Origin: Bifidobacterium pullorum subsp. gallinarum
GTDB taxonomy: Bacteria > Actinomycetota > Actinomycetes > Actinomycetales > Bifidobacteriaceae
Direction of reading: 5' to 3'
NCBI RefSeq assembly: GCF_000741215.1
Contig: NZ_JGYX01000005.1
Span: 310,001-374,000, forward strand
Length of the DNA stretch: 64,000 nt
The stretch's first letter is position 1. Each line of letters starts with the position of its first letter. Below are positions 53,312 through 61,571 of the stretch, one piece after another. Made by a program: the position numbers and the translations under genes. The notes under the pieces are model-generated. The model was not told the DNA's origin. It saw only the letters and a program-made list of their open reading frames with translations, and made no database searches.

Positions 53312-55180
53312 TCACTCGGCGGCGAGCTTGGCTTTCTCGGCGGCCAGGCGCTGGGCCTCGGCCTCACGGCGGGCGGCCAGCTCGGACTCGAAGCGCGCCA
53401 GCTCCTCCTCGACGGCCTCCTTCGGGATCTTCGCGAAGATCGGCGTGGGCTTGGCCACCGGGGTGCCGGGAACGATCGGCTCGCTGGCCCACGGGCGCAC
53501 GGTCTCACCGAGCTTGTAGTCGCCGGTGATGATCGGATAGGTGAAGCCGGGCTTGTCCAGATCCTCGACCTCCTCGATGCGCGGCAGCGGCGAGAACACG
53601 CCCGTGCCGCCCAGCGCCTCCCACACCTTCTGCGCGGAGTGCGGCAGGAACGGGGCCAGCAGGTGGTTCGCGTCGGACACAGCCTGCGCGGCCACGTGCA
53701 GCACGGTGCCCAGTCGCGCCGGGTCGTCCTTGATCTTCCATGGTTCGGTGGCGGAGATGTACTTGTTGATGTCGCCGACCACGCGCATCGCCTCGGTCAG
53801 CGCGTTCTTCTGGCGGTGGCGTTCGATCAGGTCGCCGACCGTGGCGAACGCGGTCCGGGTCTCCTCCAGCAGGGCACGGTCCTCGTCGGTCATCTTCGAT
53901 TCGTCCAGCGCAGGGATCTCGCCGAAGTTCTTGTGCATGAGGTTGGCCACGCGGTTGACCAAGTTGCCCCAGCTGGCGGCCAGCTCCTCGTTGTTGTGGC
54001 GCACGAACTCGCTCCAGGTGAAGTCCGCGTCGGAGGTCTCCGGACCGGCCACCGAGATGTAGTAGCGCACGGCGTCCACGGGGTAGCGCGCCAGGATATC
54101 CTTCACGTAGATCACGATGCCGCGCGAGGAGCTGAACTTGCGCCCCTCCATCGTCATGAACTCGCTGGCCACCACCTGTTCGGGCATGTTGAGCGGACCG
54201 AGCTTGCCGGCCTCGCCGCCCTTGGAGCCGGCACCGTTGTAGCCGAGCATCTCGGAGGGCCAGATCTGCGAGTGGAAGGTGATGTTGTCCTTGCCCATGA
54301 AGTAGTAGCCGGGCGTGGAGGGGTCACACCACCACTTGCGCCAGTCCTCCGGGGTCTCGCCGAAGCGGCGGGCCCATTCGATCGAGGCCGACAGGTAGCC
54401 GATCACCGCGTCGAACCACACGTACAGGCGCTTGTTCGGGTTGTCGATCCAGCCATCCACCGGCACCGGGATGCCCCAGTCGATGTCGCGTGTGATGGCG
54501 CGGGGCTTGACCTCCTTGAACAGGCCGATCGAGAAGTTGATGACGTTGGTGCGCCAGTCGGTGCGGGTCTTGAGCCACGCCAGGTTCGCCTCGGCGAGCG
54601 CCGGCAGGTCCAGGAAGAAGTGCTCGGTCTCCTCGAAGCGCGGGGTCTCGCCGTTGATCTTCGAGACCGGGTTGATCAGCTCGTCCGGATCCAGCTCGTT
54701 GCCGCAAGCGTCGCACTGGTCGCCGCGCGCGCCGTCGGTGTGGCAGATCGGGCATTCGCCCTCGATGTAGCGGTCGGGCAGCGTGCGCCCGGTGGAGGGG
54801 CTGATCGCCACCTTCTGGGTGCCCTTATAGATGTATCCGTTCTTCAGGCACTGCTTGAACAGCTCCTGCACCACCCGTTCGTGGTTGCCGGTGGTGGTGC
54901 GGGTGAACAGGTCGTAGCTCAGGCCCAGGTCACACAGGTCCTTGGCGATCACGCGATTGTACCGGTTCGCCAGCTCCTGGGCGCTCAGCCCCTCCTTCTC
55001 CGCTTCCACCAGGATCGGGGTGCCGTGCTCGTCGGTGCCGGACACCATCAGCACGTCATTGCCCTTCATACGCTCATAGCGCGCATACACGTCCGAGGGG
55101 ACGCCGAATCCGGCCACATGGCCGATATGGCGGGGGCCGTTCGCATACGGCCAGGCAACATTCACCAGTACATGAGTCAT
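53312..55180 (-). CDS. metG: Methionyl-tRNA synthetase
   Basis: 622 residues. It charges tRNA-Met. The class I HIGH motif is intact (RHIGH, residues 17-21), the KMSKS loop reads GRKFSSSRG near residue 347, and the connecting zinc knuckle has [18 protein letters not shown]. The anticodon-binding helical domain is followed by a charged helical tail ([20 protein letters not shown]) instead of the EMAP/Trbp111 dimerisation domain. The start overlaps no other gene. Two DnaA-box-like sequences lie upstream (55257-55274). Confidence 0.96.
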   Translation of the reverse strand: MTHVLVNVAWPYANGPRHIGHVAGFGVPSDVYARYERMKGNDVLMVSGTDEHGTPILVEAEKEGLSAQELANRYNRVIAKDLCDLGLSYDLFTRTTTGNHERVVQELFKQCLKNGYIYKGTQKVAISPSTGRTLPDRYIEGECPICHTDGARGDQCDACGNELDPDELINPVSKINGETPRFEETEHFFLDLPALAEANLAWLKTRTDWRTNVINFSIGLFKEVKPRAITRDIDWGIPVPVDGWIDNPNKRLYVWFDAVIGYLSASIEWARRFGETPEDWRKWWCDPSTPGYYFMGKDNITFHSQIWPSEMLGYNGAGSKGGEAGKLGPLNMPEQVVASEFMTMEGRKFSSSRGIVIYVKDILARYPVDAVRYYISVAGPETSDADFTWSEFVRHNNEELAASWGNLVNRVANLMHKNFGEIPALDESKMTDEDRALLEETRTAFATVGDLIERHRQKNALTEAMRVVGDINKYISATEPWKIKDDPARLGTVLHVAAQAVSDANHLLAPFLPHSAQKVWEALGGTGVFSPLPRIEEVEDLDKPGFTYPIITGDYKLGETVRPWASEPIVPGTPVAKPTPIFAKIPKEAVEEELARFESELAARREAEAQRLAAEKAKLAAE

Positions 55181-55256
55181 AGCCCCGATTATCAGGCTCA
55201 GCGCGGACAGTTCGTCAACCCCGACTTACGCACCATACAGCGCGGTCCACCGGCGA

Positions 55257-55274
55257 TTATCCACATATCCACAA
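55257..55274. promoter_or_regulatory. Tandem DnaA-box-like sequences upstream of metG
   Basis: TTATCCACA at 55257-55265 is the consensus DnaA box; TATCCACAA overlaps a second near-box right after it (55266-55274). They sit between divergent metG and the AbiEi-like gene. Whether DnaA binds here is untested. Confidence 0.45.
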
Positions 55275-55324
55275 CTTTCCCTCCGGCGCTGGCACCGACC
55301 ACTGCCGACGCGTACCGTCGAACC

Positions 55325-55903
55325 ATGGATACGACATCACCAACCACGGCAGCCATGTTCCCGCTGCTCCGCGACGACGCGCTTCCGGGCCCCATGAGCA
55401 TGCATCGACTCGCCGAGATCGGCGCGATCCACCAGCTCGACGACGACAGCGCCTACCTGTCCGAGGACGCGGAGACGCTGTTCGGCAGGGCCAACATCAC
55501 CAACATCCTCAAGCCGTTCAATACGGTGTCCTGCGCCGTCAGCGCCGCGTGGGTCTGGCTGGGCGGTCGCTTCCCCGACACCATCGACGTCATCTCCACC
55601 TCGCATTACCGCGCCCCGATACGCGGACGACGGGTCCGGGTGTTCAACCGCAAGGCCCCGCGCGACCACATCGCCACCATAGGCTCGCTGCAGGTCACCA
55701 CGCCGGCGCGGACGGCATGCGATCTGGCGCTGCTCCCCGCCACCGAGCACCCCGGCAGGGAAGCCGCCGCCATGATCTACGCCATGATGGATTCCGGACG
55801 CTGCAAACCACGCGACTGCCTGGACATCCTCGACGAGAACCGCTACTGGGCCAACGCCCCTCGCGCCCGCACATTCTTCGAATATCTCGCACCCTGTTTC
55901 TAA
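55325..55903 (+). CDS. AbiEi-like (type IV antitoxin-type) protein
   Basis: 192 residues from the ATG at 55325; the frame is open further upstream in the region opposite metG, but no better start is seen. The core TVSCAVSAAWVWLGGRFPDTIDVISTSHYRAP, then RRVRVFNRKAP and IATIGSLQVTTPARTACDLAL, is the pattern of AbiEi antitoxin C-terminal domains and their DUF559 relatives in actinobacteria. The N-terminal part is about 55 residues. No AbiEii toxin (nucleotidyltransferase) gene lies nearby, nor a DUF559 endonuclease part. Confidence 0.65.
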   Translation: MDTTSPTTAAMFPLLRDDALPGPMSMHRLAEIGAIHQLDDDSAYLSEDAETLFGRANITNILKPFNTVSCAVSAAWVWLGGRFPDTIDVISTSHYRAPIRGRRVRVFNRKAPRDHIATIGSLQVTTPARTACDLALLPATEHPGREAAAMIYAMMDSGRCKPRDCLDILDENRYWANAPRARTFFEYLAPCF

Positions 55904-55947
55904 CTACGCCCGACCACCCCCGACCGCATACAGCACCGAAGCCCCCC

Positions 55948-56277
55948 ATGACCGCCCGACTTGCACGACTACAGACGCACACGCAGCAGCGCAGCGCATC
56001 TACGACACAAGAACGGCTGCACGCCCTCACACTGCAGCGCATCCGACAGGCAACGGCCGCGGTTCCCCCGCCGCCGTTGCAGCCCACGCCGGCCATCGCC
56101 TGCGCACCGGACACGCCGGTTGAGACCTTGTGGGCCATAGCCCGCAGCCATCCGGAGCTGCGACGTTGGATTGTGGCCAACCCCAATGCCGACGCCGATC
56201 TCCTGGAATACATCTCGCAGCAAGGCGGCCCCCATGTCAGGCGCTCACTGGATATCCTGCTCGCCTCGCTCGCATGA
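55948..56277 (+). CDS. Small protein with a variant-leucine-repeat-like C-terminus
   Basis: 109 residues. The N-terminal 65 residues are low in complexity and rich in Gln, Thr, Ala and Pro. The end (LWAIARSHPELRRWIVANPNADADLLEYIS, then RRSLDILLASL) looks like one or two variant leucine-rich repeats of the kind that recur in bifidobacterial proteins. No good ribosome site precedes the ATG, so the start is uncertain. It converges on rsmI, 18 bases apart. Confidence 0.55.
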   Translation: MTARLARLQTHTQQRSASTTQERLHALTLQRIRQATAAVPPPPLQPTPAIACAPDTPVETLWAIARSHPELRRWIVANPNADADLLEYISQQGGPHVRRSLDILLASLA

Positions 56278-56295
56278 GACCTGAGCCCGGTCCCG

Positions 56296-57339
56296 TCACG
56301 ACTTCATCGCCAGCACCGCGGCATACACCTGCTTGCGGTTCGCCAAGGAGCCGTCCGGCAGCGGATGCTCCTCCACCACCTGCATGATGGCGTCCTTGAT
56401 GCGCAGCCCGTCCTCCAGCGCGCGGTCGACCGCCAACACCGCCAAATCCGCCACCGACAGCGACGCCGGAGCGGCGGCCTGCACGTCCGTCTCGGATGCG
56501 CCACCCACCACCAGCACCATCTCCCCGCGAGGCGGGTCATCGACCACGCTCTGCCGAATCTCGCCGATCGTGCCGCGCCGCACCTGCTCGTATTCCTTCG
56601 TCAGCTCGCGGCACAGCGCCATCGGACGGTCCGGTCCGAACGCCTCCAGCAGGTCCGCCATCGACTCGTCGATGCGGTGCAACGTCTCATAGAACACCAT
56701 CGTGCGGCGTTCCGCGCGCATCGTGCGCAGGTACTGCATCCGCTCCGAGTGCTTCCGCGGCAGGAATCCCTCATAGCAGAACCGGTCGGTCGGCAGGCCG
56801 GACAATGCGAGCGCGTCCAGGACCGCGGAGGGGCCGGGCGCGCAGGTCACCGGCAGACCGCGCTCGATGGCCCGGCGCACCACCGCCAGACCGGGGTCGT
56901 TGATCGTCGGCATGCCCGCATCGGAGACGACGAGCACCGTGGCGCCGGATTCCACCCGGTCGAGCAGGCCGTCGGCTTTCTCGCGTTCGTTGTGGTCGTG
57001 GTAGGCGACGACATGGCCGCCGACGTGCACGCCGAGACGGTTGGCGAGCGCGTACAGCCGTCGCGTGTCCTCGGCGGCGACGATGTCGGCGTGCTCCAGC
57101 AGGGCGATCAGACGCGCGGAGGCGTCGCCGTCGTTGCCGATCGGCGTGGCGGCCAGCACCACGGTGCCCCGGGGAATGGCAATCGCACGCGTCGCGGTGC
57201 GTTCCGACGACCGGGAGTCGCCAACGTCGGCCGCGGAATCGTCAGTACCGGTTATGGCAGTCGTATGGTCCATGGCTGCGGCCGAGTCGTCGGAACCGTC
57301 GGGGGTCATCGCATATGTCAGGTGCTGCACGTCTTCCAT
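56296..57339 (-). CDS. rsmI: 16S rRNA (cytidine-2'-O)-methyltransferase RsmI
   Basis: 347 residues. It methylates the ribose of C1402 of 16S rRNA with SAM. The SAM-binding GTVVLAATPIGNDGDASARLIALL starts near residue 57 and is followed by DIVAAEDTRR, VLVVSDAGMPTINDPG and ERTMVFYETLHR-type motifs (RRTMVFYETLHRI). The first 55 residues are a low-complexity Thr/Asp/Ala-rich extension absent from E. coli RsmI; ATGs at 57309 and 57273 would shorten it. In many actinobacteria rsmI is next to metG; here two small genes lie between. Confidence 0.92.
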   Translation of the reverse strand: MEDVQHLTYAMTPDGSDDSAAAMDHTTAITGTDDSAADVGDSRSSERTATRAIAIPRGTVVLAATPIGNDGDASARLIALLEHADIVAAEDTRRLYALANRLGVHVGGHVVAYHDHNEREKADGLLDRVESGATVLVVSDAGMPTINDPGLAVVRRAIERGLPVTCAPGPSAVLDALALSGLPTDRFCYEGFLPRKHSERMQYLRTMRAERRTMVFYETLHRIDESMADLLEAFGPDRPMALCRELTKEYEQVRRGTIGEIRQSVVDDPPRGEMVLVVGGASETDVQAAAPASLSVADLAVLAVDRALEDGLRIKDAIMQVVEEHPLPDGSLANRKQVYAAVLAMKS

Positions 57340-57398
57340 ACCATCCAGTATCCCGCAACCGGTCGATGCGCCGGCCCGCGGTCGTTGCTCGACGTGAG

Positions 57399-57719
57399 CT
57401 AGTTCAGGCGTTTCAACAGGTCGGCGAGTGTGGTTTGTGCGAGACGGTGTTCCAACGCCGCCTGGGCGTCGGCCAGCTCTCCGTCCAGCACCTCGTGGAT
57501 ATGGCCGCCGACCGGACAGTCCGGGTTGGGATGGGTGTGGAAGTCGAACAGGTTGCCGCCATCCAGCGAATCGACGGCACGGAACACATCGAGCATGGTG
57601 ATATCCGCGGGATCCTTGGCCAGTGACGCGCCGCCCACGCCGGCTTCCACGGTGACGAGGTCGGCGTGCCGTTCGTCATCTTCACCGTATTCACCGACCG
57701 CGATGAGGAGCTCTATCAT
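57399..57719 (-). pseudogene. Rrf2-family regulator remnant (C-terminal half only)
   Basis: About 106 residues. GGASLAKDPADITMLDVFRAV and FDFHTHPNPDCPVGGHIHEVL, then LADAQAALEHRLAQTTLADLL, match the second half of Rrf2 regulators of the YwnA type closely. The DNA-binding half is missing: what precedes HADLVTVEAGV is unrelated and soon runs into the Sir2 remnant on the other strand. An intact Rrf2 protein would have 130-160 residues with an N-terminal winged helix. Confidence 0.75.
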
Positions 57720-58299
57720 GACCTGCTTGACCGTTGACCCAACCTCGACGTCACCCTTCGAAGCGGCACCTGCGGCGAGGAACGAGATCCCGTCCGATCC
57801 CGCATTCGCCGCCGCACGCGACGCGCTGCGCCGCGCCGACCACATCCTGATCGGCGCCGGCGCGGTGCTGTCGACCGCAGCGGGACTCGCCTACAACGGC
57901 CCCAGGTTTAAGCGTCTGTTCGCCGCGTTCATCGAGCGATACGGCATGACGGACATGTACTCCGCGGGCTTCTACCCGTTCCGCACACTCGCCGACTATT
58001 GAGCGTACTGGTCGCTGCAAATCGCCGTCAACCGGTACGACGCCCAGGCGACGGCGCTCTACCGCACCATCGCCGATTGGACCGCACAGCGCGATACGTT
58101 CGTCATCGTGGTCATCGAGGTCGCTTTCCTGGCGATCTTCTTCTTCGTGCCGTTCGTGCGCGTGTTGGCCGTCATCTTCGGTTTCTCCTGGATCACCTAT
58201 GCCAAGTCGCTGGTGTTCCTCAAGGCGTTCGACAAATTCTCCGACCCGGCCAAGGCCATGGAGCAGCCCACCTACGTCAACAGCAGCGCCTCGTTGTAA
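57718..58299 (+). pseudogene. Sir2-family deacylase remnant with in-frame stop, fused to a membrane-protein tail
   Basis: It starts at the ATG at 57718 with GAGGAG upstream. ADHILIGAGAVLSTAAGLAYNG and RLFAAFIERYGMTDMYSAGF match the N-terminal NAD-binding part of a Sir2 subfamily. At 58000-58002 TGA replaces a Trp codon (expected ...DYWAYW...), then AYWSLQIAVNRYDAQATALY continues the family in the same frame. After IADWTAQ the sequence changes to a membrane helix (VIVVIEVAFLAIFFFVPFV) and a soluble end (QPTYVNSSASL) unlike Sir2. So there is a nonsense mutation plus a deletion that joined two genes. Confidence 0.75.
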
Positions 58300-58336
58300 C
58301 GGGCGCAACCGCAGACTTCATCTCCCTCCTTCCTCT

Positions 58337-58375
58337 GGGGCTCCCGGACGTTCAACCGGGAGCCCCGCCTTATTT
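58337..58375 (+). terminator. Intrinsic terminator after the pseudogene
   Basis: GGGGCTCCCGG at 58337-58347 pairs perfectly with CCGGGAGCCCC at 58356-58366 (8-base loop), followed by GCCTTATTT. It lies 38 bases after the pseudogene stop and was probably the terminator of the gene that donated the membrane tail. Confidence 0.85.
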
Positions 58376-58528
58376 CGCACCGCCACACCCGGCCACGCCG
58401 CCTTGCCTGGACTGCGATGCATTTCTTACTCCTCCCCTATCTTCACAATCCAATCCCACGATTTATCGGGAATAGTTCACGGTCACAATAGATCCAAGTC
58501 CGAGGGACGACGCCACGACGCTGCGGAT

Positions 58529-58557
58529 TTGCATTTGGGCAGGGGTAGCACTATAGT
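58529..58557 (+). promoter_or_regulatory. Promoter of tRNA-Ala
   Basis: TTGCAT at 58529-58534 and TATAGT at 58552-58557 are separated by 17 bases, a good sigma-70-type promoter. Transcription would start about 30 bases before the tRNA body. Confidence 0.7.
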
Positions 58558-58561
58558 TGCC

Positions 58562-58590
58562 GATGTTGTCCTGCGGAGCAAGACAACATC
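58562..58590 (+). other. Hairpin in the tRNA-Ala 5' leader
   Basis: GATGTTGTC at 58562-58570 and GACAACATC at 58582-58590 form a perfect 9 bp stem with an 11-base loop, ending three bases before the mature tRNA 5' end. It may guide leader processing. Confidence 0.6.
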
Positions 58591-58593
58591 CAC

Positions 58594-58666
58594 GGGGCTG
58601 TAGCTCAGTTGGTAGAGCGCTTCGTTCGCATCGAAGAGGTCGTGGTTTCGATTACCATCAGCTCCA
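58594..58666 (+). tRNA. tRNA-Ala (anticodon CGC)
   Basis: A 73-base cloverleaf: acceptor GGGGCTG / CAGCTCC with discriminator A, D arm GCTCAGTTGGTAGAGC, anticodon stem CTTCG/CGAAG with loop TTCGCAT (anticodon CGC at 58627-58629, reading GCG), five-base variable loop AGGTC and T arm GTGGT-TTCGATT-ACCAT. The CCA end is not encoded. Confidence 0.95.
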
Positions 58667-58671
58667 CGAGG

Positions 58672-58706
58672 ACCCTCCGGATTCCACCCCGGAGGGTTTT
58701 CTTTTT
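58672..58706 (+). terminator. Terminator of tRNA-Ala
   Basis: ACCCTCCGG at 58672-58680 pairs with CCGGAGGGT at 58689-58697, followed by TTTCTTTTTCC. It starts six bases after the tRNA. Confidence 0.9.
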
Positions 58707-58929
58707 CCACATGCCCACCGCAATCCTCCCCTCAGGCAGAAGCCGGATGTATCGCTACTCACATATTCGCAATATTGACACGACTGAAGAGTTCAAGTAC
58801 ACGTATAGGTACGCGACGAACATCAGGAAACGGCCGTCTTCCGCAGCCTTCTACACAGGTTCCGCCGTTCGGCTGTTTCTTGGCATGCACGCGCCACCGC
58901 ATATCTGCCGCATAGCGGTATCGCTGGGT

Positions 58930-59760
58930 TCACAATCGCGTCGAGTTGACGAATTCAACCAACGGAGACAAATCCGATGACCAGAACAGGAACGCGCCCG
59001 CATCTTGTGCGGAGACGAGATTAGCCGTCTTGAAACAGTCCTGAAGGACGGCACCGGACACACATTGCTCCCCGAATGCGGCACGCCATTTGAATACCTT
59101 GTCCACCGCCTCGTGATTCAACCGTTTGAACGAGTTGACCTCGCTGTTCGACACCTTGCATTCAAGGCACATGATGCGACCGTCGAAAAGGCCGAGCACG
59201 ATGTCCGCCTTGGTCCCCGCCACCTTCGTCTCCCGCTCGAACACTTGCCCGCGTGCGGGCCCATCGGCAGACAGACGGAAATCATGTCCTTCGACAGGAC
59301 TCATGCCGCATTCCGACACCAATGTCTCCCTGACGATGTTTTCCTGCGCCTTGCTTGATCCGCCGCGCATATACGTTTTCGTCTTCTGATCGGCCACCAG
59401 TGCCGCGATCGCGACGCAAGCGGCATGACGCTGCTCGTCGGTCGGTTCCATGCCGGAAGCCACCCAAGGGAACACATCCGTGTTGATGTTCCTTGCGAGA
59501 TAGTCGAGTGCGGCCTCCGCCAGCTCACCATCCCTAAATCGGCTTGCGCTGGAGGTCCCCGCACCGGACAGGTTCTTGAAATCGTCCTCGCTGACGGTCG
59601 GCCGGTCCGTGTTGCGCAACGTCAGCAGAAGACCGTCAATCAGAAGACTTTGACCTTGTTCCTTCAGCAGGAGCAGATCGTTCGTACGGGCAAGAACATC
59701 GGAAACGGCGGCATACGCCTCACTGAAACACGCGTGATAATACCCGCCTAATCGGGCCTC
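58930..59760 (-). pseudogene. XamI-type restriction endonuclease lacking its N-terminus
   Basis: The C-terminal 229 residues are intact: TKADIVLGLFDGRIMCLECKVSNSEVNSFK carries the D-x(n)-ExK nuclease site and AVDKVFKWRAAFGEQCVSG, then LFWSSDLSPLVEF, matches XamI-family enzymes as I recall them. Protein-like sequence continues upstream without ATG or GTG (TTG at 59619, then SLLIDGLLLTLRN preceded by YYHACFSEAYAAVSDVLART) to about 59755, where it meets a repeat (GGCCGTGTTGTCGCACG) and a stop at 59830. The original start is lost. There is no methyltransferase nearby. The left end (58671-58929, about 260 bases) shows nothing. Confidence 0.7.
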
Positions 59761-60185
59761 TTCTACGCTACGGTCCGAAGGCCGTGTTGTCGCACGCGGG
59801 GCTGGCGGTGTCTCGGCGGAAAACGCATGTTATGGTCGCAGCCGATGAGACTTGATGGGCGGAAAAACCCGTAGGAACGGCCTATATGGGCATATAGGAA
59901 CTGAACGTGTTTGCCTAATATTGGGTTGAACTTGAGACGGTAGGCGTGACACGGTGGTTTTGACGCAGAGGGCCGGTGTCCGAAGACACCGGCCCAACGC
60001 CTGTCATACAAGCGGCATACCGAAAGATGCCGACCGGTTTCAGCCATCCCCGAACATCGTGCATGCCCACCTGATTTGGGGAAGTTAGCGGCGCCTCAGC
60101 CAACAGCGCCATTCTAGTGGATACGATTGCGCATGTTGATAGCACGGCTTGCGGTGGAGCAATTCCATCGCAAGCATTATTCACG
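59761..60185. other. Intergenic region with palindromes
   Basis: 425 bases. It holds the repeat half unit at 59780-59796, a perfect 18 bp palindrome with a 2-base centre (CCTATATGGGCATATAGG at 59881-59898) bracketed by direct TAGGAAC repeats, and an 11 bp stem with CGAA loop (GGGCCGGTGTC at 59970-59980 with 59985-59995). No gene is supported. Confidence 0.6.
59970..59995. terminator. Perfect 11 bp hairpin with CGAA loop
   Basis: GGGCCGGTGTC pairs with GACACCGGCCC without mismatch. No T-run follows on either strand. It is downstream of the small membrane protein gene (minus strand) and is its likely transcript end. Confidence 0.5.
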
Positions 60186-60467
60186 CTAACCTTTGGGATG
60201 CGATGTCTTGACATCGAACAAGTCAGTTCCGCCGACACTGGCCACAAGAACGGCGAATATAACGGCCTTGACAATCAGACCGGCAATTCCCCTGACCGTA
60301 AACAATGCGCCGCCATATTGCATGAATTCGACGAGAGCAAGCAGCACAATGAAAACCAGCGTCGAGATGCCCACACGAATCCAAGTGCGAGGCGTCTTCC
60401 GATTCGGAATCCGCCCATCCCCGCGGTTCTCTCGAACCATCATCATCGCCTTCTTTTTCGTGTACAT
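60186..60467 (-). CDS. Small two-span membrane protein
   Basis: Up to 93 residues. A basic N-terminus is followed by two hydrophobic segments (WIRVGISTLVFIVLLALVEFM at about 29-49, IAGLIVKAVIFAVLVASV at about 61-78) and a hydrophilic end. AAGAAGG precedes a run of three ATGs (60446, 60443, 60440), so the true start may be there rather than 60467. The family is not recognised. An odd palindrome TTAAGTCTTAA lies upstream at 60475-60485. Confidence 0.55.
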   Translation of the reverse strand: MYTKKKAMMMVRENRGDGRIPNRKTPRTWIRVGISTLVFIVLLALVEFMQYGGALFTVRGIAGLIVKAVIFAVLVASVGGTDLFDVKTSHPKG

Positions 60468-60695
60468 GGAGAATTAAGTCTTAACTCCCACAGGAGATTA
60501 TAGGTGCCGAAGAATCCCCGTCAACAACGGAATCCGGAGATTCTTCGCCCCAATCCCACGCCTCGCTAGACGTTTGCAGTCGAGGGAATCATAGGACACC
60601 GTTGAACTTCTAGCAAATGCGTCGAGCTCGACTTAGATGAGAACTTGTCAATAAGGTCTTCATAACTCTCATTAACTCTCAGCATGCGACGCGAC

Positions 60696-61373
60696 TCACC
60701 GCGTGGCGAGCCGCCTGCGCACGATCACGTCCAGTGCGGCGGCGTCGATGCCGTCGTAGGAGTCGATGGACAGGAACTGGCCCAGGCCGGAGGTATCGGT
60801 GCGAATCCAGCCGGTCTGCGCGATGACGGTGGCGCCGGACGCCACGCCGGAACGCAGGCCCGAGGATGAATCCTCGAACACCACGCAACGCGGCATATCG
60901 TCGGCGCTCAGTCCCAGACGGCTGGCGGCCTCCAGATACGGCGCGGGATCGGGCTTATGCGCCACGGGGTCGTCGCCGCACACGTACCCGGCGAACAGCC
61001 CCTCCGACTGGCGTATGACGTTCTCCACAATCGGCCTGGGCGAGGTGGATACCAGCATCGACGGCACGCCAGCATCCTTCAGCGCATGCAGCACGTCCAG
61101 CACGCCGTCGATCCACGGCAGACCCTTCAATTCGGATTCGTAGACGTACCGTTTGAGCTGCACGTCAATCTGTTCGACGGACAGCGTGCATCCCTTGGCG
61201 ATCATGCGGCGGGCCACGTCGGGAACGGGCGTGCCGGAACCGGCCCAGCCGTCGTCCTCGTTCCATTCACCGCCGTTGGCGTGGGCGATCTCGATCTCAC
61301 CCTGATGCCACAGCGGCTCCGAATCGATCAGGGTGCCATCCAGATCCCAGAATACGGCCTTCAGCTCCATCAT
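60696..61373 (-). CDS. HAD-superfamily phosphatase (beta-phosphoglucomutase-like)
   Basis: 225 residues. Motif I is FWDLDGTLIDSEPLWHQ (nucleophile Asp9, acid Asp11), motif II SMLVSTSPRP with its Ser/Thr, motif III Lys in VAHKPDPAPYLEAA and motif IV VVFEDSSSGLRSGVASGATVI. The cap domain after motif I places it with subfamily IA phosphatases/phosphomutases acting on small sugar or nucleotide phosphates; the substrate is unknown. GGAGGGCA precedes the ATG. A 17 bp inverted repeat lies about 110 bases upstream. Confidence 0.9.
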   Translation of the reverse strand: MMELKAVFWDLDGTLIDSEPLWHQGEIEIAHANGGEWNEDDGWAGSGTPVPDVARRMIAKGCTLSVEQIDVQLKRYVYESELKGLPWIDGVLDVLHALKDAGVPSMLVSTSPRPIVENVIRQSEGLFAGYVCGDDPVAHKPDPAPYLEAASRLGLSADDMPRCVVFEDSSSGLRSGVASGATVIAQTGWIRTDTSGLGQFLSIDSYDGIDAAALDVIVRRRLATR

Positions 61374-61479
61374 TGCCCTCCGATGTTCGTGTTCTCAACG
61401 CCATCTCATCAGAGGTCCGGGACGATTCGCCGCAGGGCGGGTGGCACCATCGCGCCCAAAAACATTGCATTGCATACGC

Positions 61480-61519
61480 AATATGCGATTGGTTGCCGAT
61501 CCGCAACTAATCGCATATT
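61480..61519. repeat. 17 bp inverted repeat between HAD gene and hspR
   Basis: AATATGCGATTGGTTGC at 61480-61496 and GCAACTAATCGCATATT at 61503-61519 are complementary at 16 of 17 positions with a 6-base loop. It lies between the hspR stop and the HAD start. It is AT-rich at the base and has no T-run, so operator or attachment-like function is as likely as termination. Confidence 0.65.
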
Positions 61520-61571
61520 CGAAGGTAAGTCCCATTCACGCCGCGTTCGCGGCTTGCCCGCATTCCACCGC

